64,000 nucleotides of DNA, from contig NC_086283.1 of assembly GCF_021018805.1 (NCBI RefSeq), positions 57,737,775 to 57,801,774 of the forward strand, written 5' to 3'. The notes beneath the pieces are model-generated. The model ran no database searches. It was given only the letters and a program-made list of their open reading frames with translations, and had not been told where the DNA came from. The DNA is from Prinia subflava. Lineage: Eukaryota > Chordata > Aves > Passeriformes > Cisticolidae. A program made the translations under genes and the position numbers. This document shows, piece by piece, positions 60,401 through 64,000 of the stretch. Each line of letters starts with the position of its first letter. Position 1 is the stretch's first letter.

Positions 60401-62386
60401 CACAGCCTCGTGCCATGCAGCCAACTGCTGCTGACCTCGCTGCCAACTGCGGTCCCAGCAGCGGGGTTCCCTGCTTTCTGTCCTTCCACAGTGGACGCAC
60501 ATCTTCCCTTTGGGCTTGAAACATATGCCACAGGTCCCTGTTGCTGGCCTGTCTTGTGACTAGGGCGTTGGGGTGCTGGCCCCCTCCTTGTCCTGCAGTC
60601 CACCTGCAGCTTTTCCTTGATCAAAAGGCAGAGGAACTTTGAGAAGAGAGGCTCAGAAAATAGGCCGAAATGCTGAGGAGAGAGGGGCCAGGAAACAGGC
60701 AGCCATCAGAACAGGGAAGGAAGGTGGCATCTCCTTTCCTTTCACTTGCTGACCCTCCTGCTAAGTTTCTGGTTAAGACAGGAGTGCTGGAGGGCACAAA
60801 GACAGTACTGTGAACTCTTCAGGTCGGGGGTTGTGGAAGGGATGAGGCTTCCATTTTTTTCTTTGGAGAGCATAGCTGGGACTTCATCTGGATATGTCTC
60901 TTCCCCTCGGCAGGAGAGACAGCTGGAACAACAGCGTTTGGAGGCGCAGCAGCAGCTGGAGGAACAGGCAAACCTCGTGGCAGAGGTACAGGGGGAGCAG
61001 GAGAAAAGGCTGCTTGACATGAAGCAGGAAGCTGTCATCATAGAAGCAGAATAAGCAATCATACGAAACAGAGCCAGTCAAAAGGCAAAGAGTGTGAAAA
61101 GAGAGTTTGTGTGTTGTATTGGACTCCTGTGAGCTCCTTAATGGCTCTGCTTCTCTGCACAATGTCTGTCTGGGTGGGATTGTGTCTTAGCTAGGCCTTG
61201 GTAAACTCAAGAATGAGAACAGAATACTCTTGGAGAGCACGAGCACATCAATGTTGCTTGCCACACAAGTGGTGTGTGGGAAGTTTAACGCGGTCTTCTC
61301 TTCCTTTCTGTGCAGCTCCAGCATCAGAAGGCTGCTGTCTTAACCAGAATGCACCAGATGGAGAGCAAGCTAATCCAAAGCCAGCAGCAAGTCAAGCAGC
61401 TGAGGCTGGAGCTGAGTAAGGAGCGGGAGAATGGGCAGGTGAGCCTGACCAGCCAGGTAGCAGAGGGAAGGGCAGGAATGGCGCCATGGACTATAGATCT
61501 CAGGCGAGGGAAGGCAAGGACTACTGCAGGCACTGGATGCACAGAGGCAGGTGCTAGTAAGATTTTTCCTGACACAATATCAAGGACAAGCTACAGCAAG
61601 CTCAGAGGGAGATGAAGGCAATGGAGAAGAGACACAAAGAAGAAATGGAAAGGATGCGCAGGATCCAGCTGCAGTACAGGCTGTGTGAACAAAAGCAGGT
61701 GAGTGGAAGAGCAGTAGGCACTGCACTCATGCAACAAGGGGTCTCTCCTCTTCTCACCTTTCCCCTGCACAGCAGCAGGTAGATGGAGGCAATACTCTGT
61801 GTTCTCCACGGCAGCTGGTCACAAGGACTCTTACTGGGCCACTGAATCTCAGCGGCTGCCGTGGGCAGCAGGGCTAATGCTTTGGCCAGTGGGCCGGCAA
61901 TGCTGTGAATGTATTTCTGCTGTCCACAAAGTGCTGGCTTTGTATTTTGAGAGGTCTGTTCAGGTGAACGTGGTGACCCACACAGATTCCGAACAAGTTG
62001 TCCCTGTCCATGGTGAATGCAGTGCTGAGAAGAGGGTGAAATTTCAAGTTGCTTTTTCCCTTTCACAGTCTCTACTATGGCTGGCTGTGCCAAGCTGTAG
62101 TCTCTGACTGCTTGTTTGGGTTGGATTTGAGGTGGAAGAGTTGACAGCTCAGCTTGCAGCCTTACACCAGTGTTGTTCCAAAGGGCTTCCCTTTGAAATG
62201 GGCTGTCTGGGGAATCTCTGCCAGCCACCTTTCTGACACAAATTAATTTCTTGTCCCAGATGGACACAGGCTCTGCAGCAGCGTCCTCCAAAGAAGGAGT
62301 CTCCCCTCTGCAGCCTGAAAACTCGAGCATGGACAGTTCATGCTGGTCAAGCCAGGAGAGAGAGAAGCAATGCCTGAAGATGCTGA
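54462..62386 (+). CDS. Chimeric coiled-coil / PAK-like kinase gene, copy 3 (5' part, exons 1-12; cut by window edge)
   Basis: The visible exons are 54462-54537, 55322-55359, 55800-55922, 56719-56822, 57764-57902, 58059-58252, 59619-59746, 59943-60112, 60914-60985, 61316-61438, 61585-61698 and 62260-62386. They cover residues 1-469: the Arg-rich N-terminus, the linker, the coiled-coil part and the segment leading into the kinase domain. The frame is open. Residue 247 is Met as in copy 2, and there is one silent change, GCG to GCA, at 59655. Kinase exons 13-20 would begin at about 64364, beyond the window. The exon 9 extension ends in TAA at 61052-61054, as in the other copies. Confidence 0.78.
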
Positions 62387-64000
62387 GTACGTCCTGTGGA
62401 TTTCCTGTGCAATGGAGCAGTGTGTTGTGTGTGTGCCTCAGCATCAGCTGTACCACATCTTCCTCCTCACCCCAGTGTCACATCGACATTCTGGACTCCC
62501 TACAGAAGCCATTGTTGTGCTTGGATGCAGCCGGGGAGCTCGTGGGGCATTCCTTTTGCCTCTGAGGGCAGCTGGGAGTGGGTGGGCTTTGCCTGAGCTT
62601 CCCTGTGCGGGAAAGGCAAAAGCAGGGATTGTTTCCCAAACCACAGAAGGCTGTGACCTAGCAAATGACCCAGTGAACACAGTGTGTGTGCTAGTGTGGC
62701 CAAAGTGATCAGCACAGTTGGCTTCCTGGATTCCCTTTAGACTCCTGACTTGTCACTGGTCCTTGGAGACCAAATCCTTCTGAGAAGTTGATTGGCTGTG
62801 GGGCTGGTTTCATACTGGGGTTGTTTTTAGGACTGGTATTACTTCTACGATTCCTTCTTGGTTGTGATGAGAATTCTACAGTTTGGTTAACCCAACCTCC
62901 TTGAAAAGAACATCAGGTACATCTTGAAAAGTCACATCAATGTGGCACGGTCAGACAAAACTGCCCTGCAGGCAATTCTCAGGAGGAAGCCTGCAGCCCC
63001 TCTGCAGCACATTCCTCCAGTACGGGGCACTTTGTCACGGTTAATGCCCAGCCAGTGAATACTCTTGGAATACTAAGCATCGGCCTCAATACTCTAGGAA
63101 AGCACACCAAGGCCTTGGCGACTCTGCAGTAAAACTCAGCTGGTTCTTTTAACTGGCAAGGGCTGGCAGTGCAGGGCTGTCAGAGAATAACCGGTGAGGT
63201 AAAGAGAGCCTGCTTTACTCAGTGTCTGCCATCAACTCTTGGGACAGAGGGTGGATTGATCTACTCCTCCGTGGGTCTGAACTCTGAGACAACCATCTTC
63301 TGTCTCGAGTGGTGTCAACAAGCTTGTGATGGAGCTCGGTCTGGCTGTGGCTTCTTCACAGTGGTTGTCAGTGGCCATTCATGGGCTTTGCCAAGCTTTT
63401 AGTCATACCTGCCCTGCCGCTGACGGCTGATGTGTCTGCAGAGGCTGGAGCCTTCCTTAGCTGGGAGGTTTCAGCTGCCGCCACGGTGCTGCAGCTTTGC
63501 CTGGACTCGTGAAAGGATCAGCACCTCCTTTGGGCAGCTGTGTGTGTCACGGCAGCGCCTGAGGAGCGGCGCTGTCCTTGTGACCCGTCTCGGCCGTGCC
63601 CGTTTGGGAAGATGGGGCACGTGGGCCGTGTTCAGGAGGCCGAGCCCAGTGCTGGTGCCTGCTGCCCCCCAGGCTGAAGACAAGGAGTTGTAGTTCTTCA
63701 CTAAATGGGAATGGGCAAAGTCATCTTTGGAACTTAGGCTGCTCATAAAGGAAGAGAGTCCTAATTCTTACAGCCATTGTTCTTGGTGATGGCATGAGCT
63801 GCTGTTCTCTAAAACTGGCAAGGCATTCTTTAGGCAAACTGCTGGGAGGTAGAGAAGTGCCCTCCTCTCCTGGAATTCACTTTGCAATATTCTTTCTGCT
63901 CTGCAAAAAGCAGCTGTTGATAAAAATTCACCCCAGATCCCAGGGGGCATTTAAACTCTGAAAGTATGAAACCTTTTGTGGAATCTCACAAGAGAGTGTT

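Larger units (their letters stand above)
51923..64000. repeat. 25.4-kb tandem segmental duplication, unit 3 (cut by window edge)
   Basis: The first 12,078 bp of a third unit. The offset to unit 2 is 25,404, then 25,403 after one T is missing from the homopolymer at about 54.21 kb. It ends inside intron 12 of the gene, so the remaining exons and the right end of the array lie outside the window. The total copy number is unknown. Confidence 0.96.

Overview
The window looks like a piece of a songbird (passerine-type) nuclear genome. It has split genes with GT/AG introns, CR1-type LINE fragments in both orientations, avian-type endogenous retrovirus (ERV) remnants and LTRs, and a PAK-like kinase of a type that, as I recall, was reported to be expanded in zebra finch. 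No bacterial, organellar or viral-genome organisation is seen. The species and chromosome cannot be read from the sequence.

Layout. Bases 1-1106 are a unique left flank that ends in a roughly 140-bp tandem repeat. From 1107 to the right edge the window is a head-to-tail array of a 25.4-kb unit: unit 1 at 1107-26518 (25,412 bp), unit 2 at 26519-51922 (25,404 bp), and the first 12.1 kb of unit 3 at 51923-64000. By eye the units differ by fewer than about 20 substitutions, one 8-bp deletion and one poly-T length change. Each complete unit holds one multi-exon gene on the + strand (about 2.5 to 19.1 kb into the unit), followed by transposon debris: a minus-strand LTR, a broken ERV integrase/env remnant, a CR1 fragment, a solo LTR with a perfect 6-bp target-site duplication, and a second LTR-like segment that runs to the unit junction.

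The gene. By joining splice sites and checking reading phase by hand I obtain one continuous 20-exon frame of 820 codons. It encodes an Arg-rich N-terminus, an acidic/Pro-rich linker, a coiled-coil region resembling rootletin/CEP250-type proteins, and a full PAK-like Ser/Thr kinase domain with all catalytic motifs. There is no Cdc42/Rac-binding (CRIB) region. All junctions are phase-compatible in copies 1 and 2. Copy 3 shows exons 1-12 and runs off the window. One weak point is shared by all copies: exon 9 appears to have lost its original splice donor, so the frame stays open only through a weaker upstream donor. Otherwise translation stops after 370 codons, and the kinase could instead start at the ATG that opens exon 12.

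The window is therefore best read as a very recent tandem amplification of a chimeric coiled-coil/PAK-like kinase gene. The duplication breakpoint lies at a short perfect inverted repeat, and the LTR-rich end of each unit lies upstream of the next copy of the gene.
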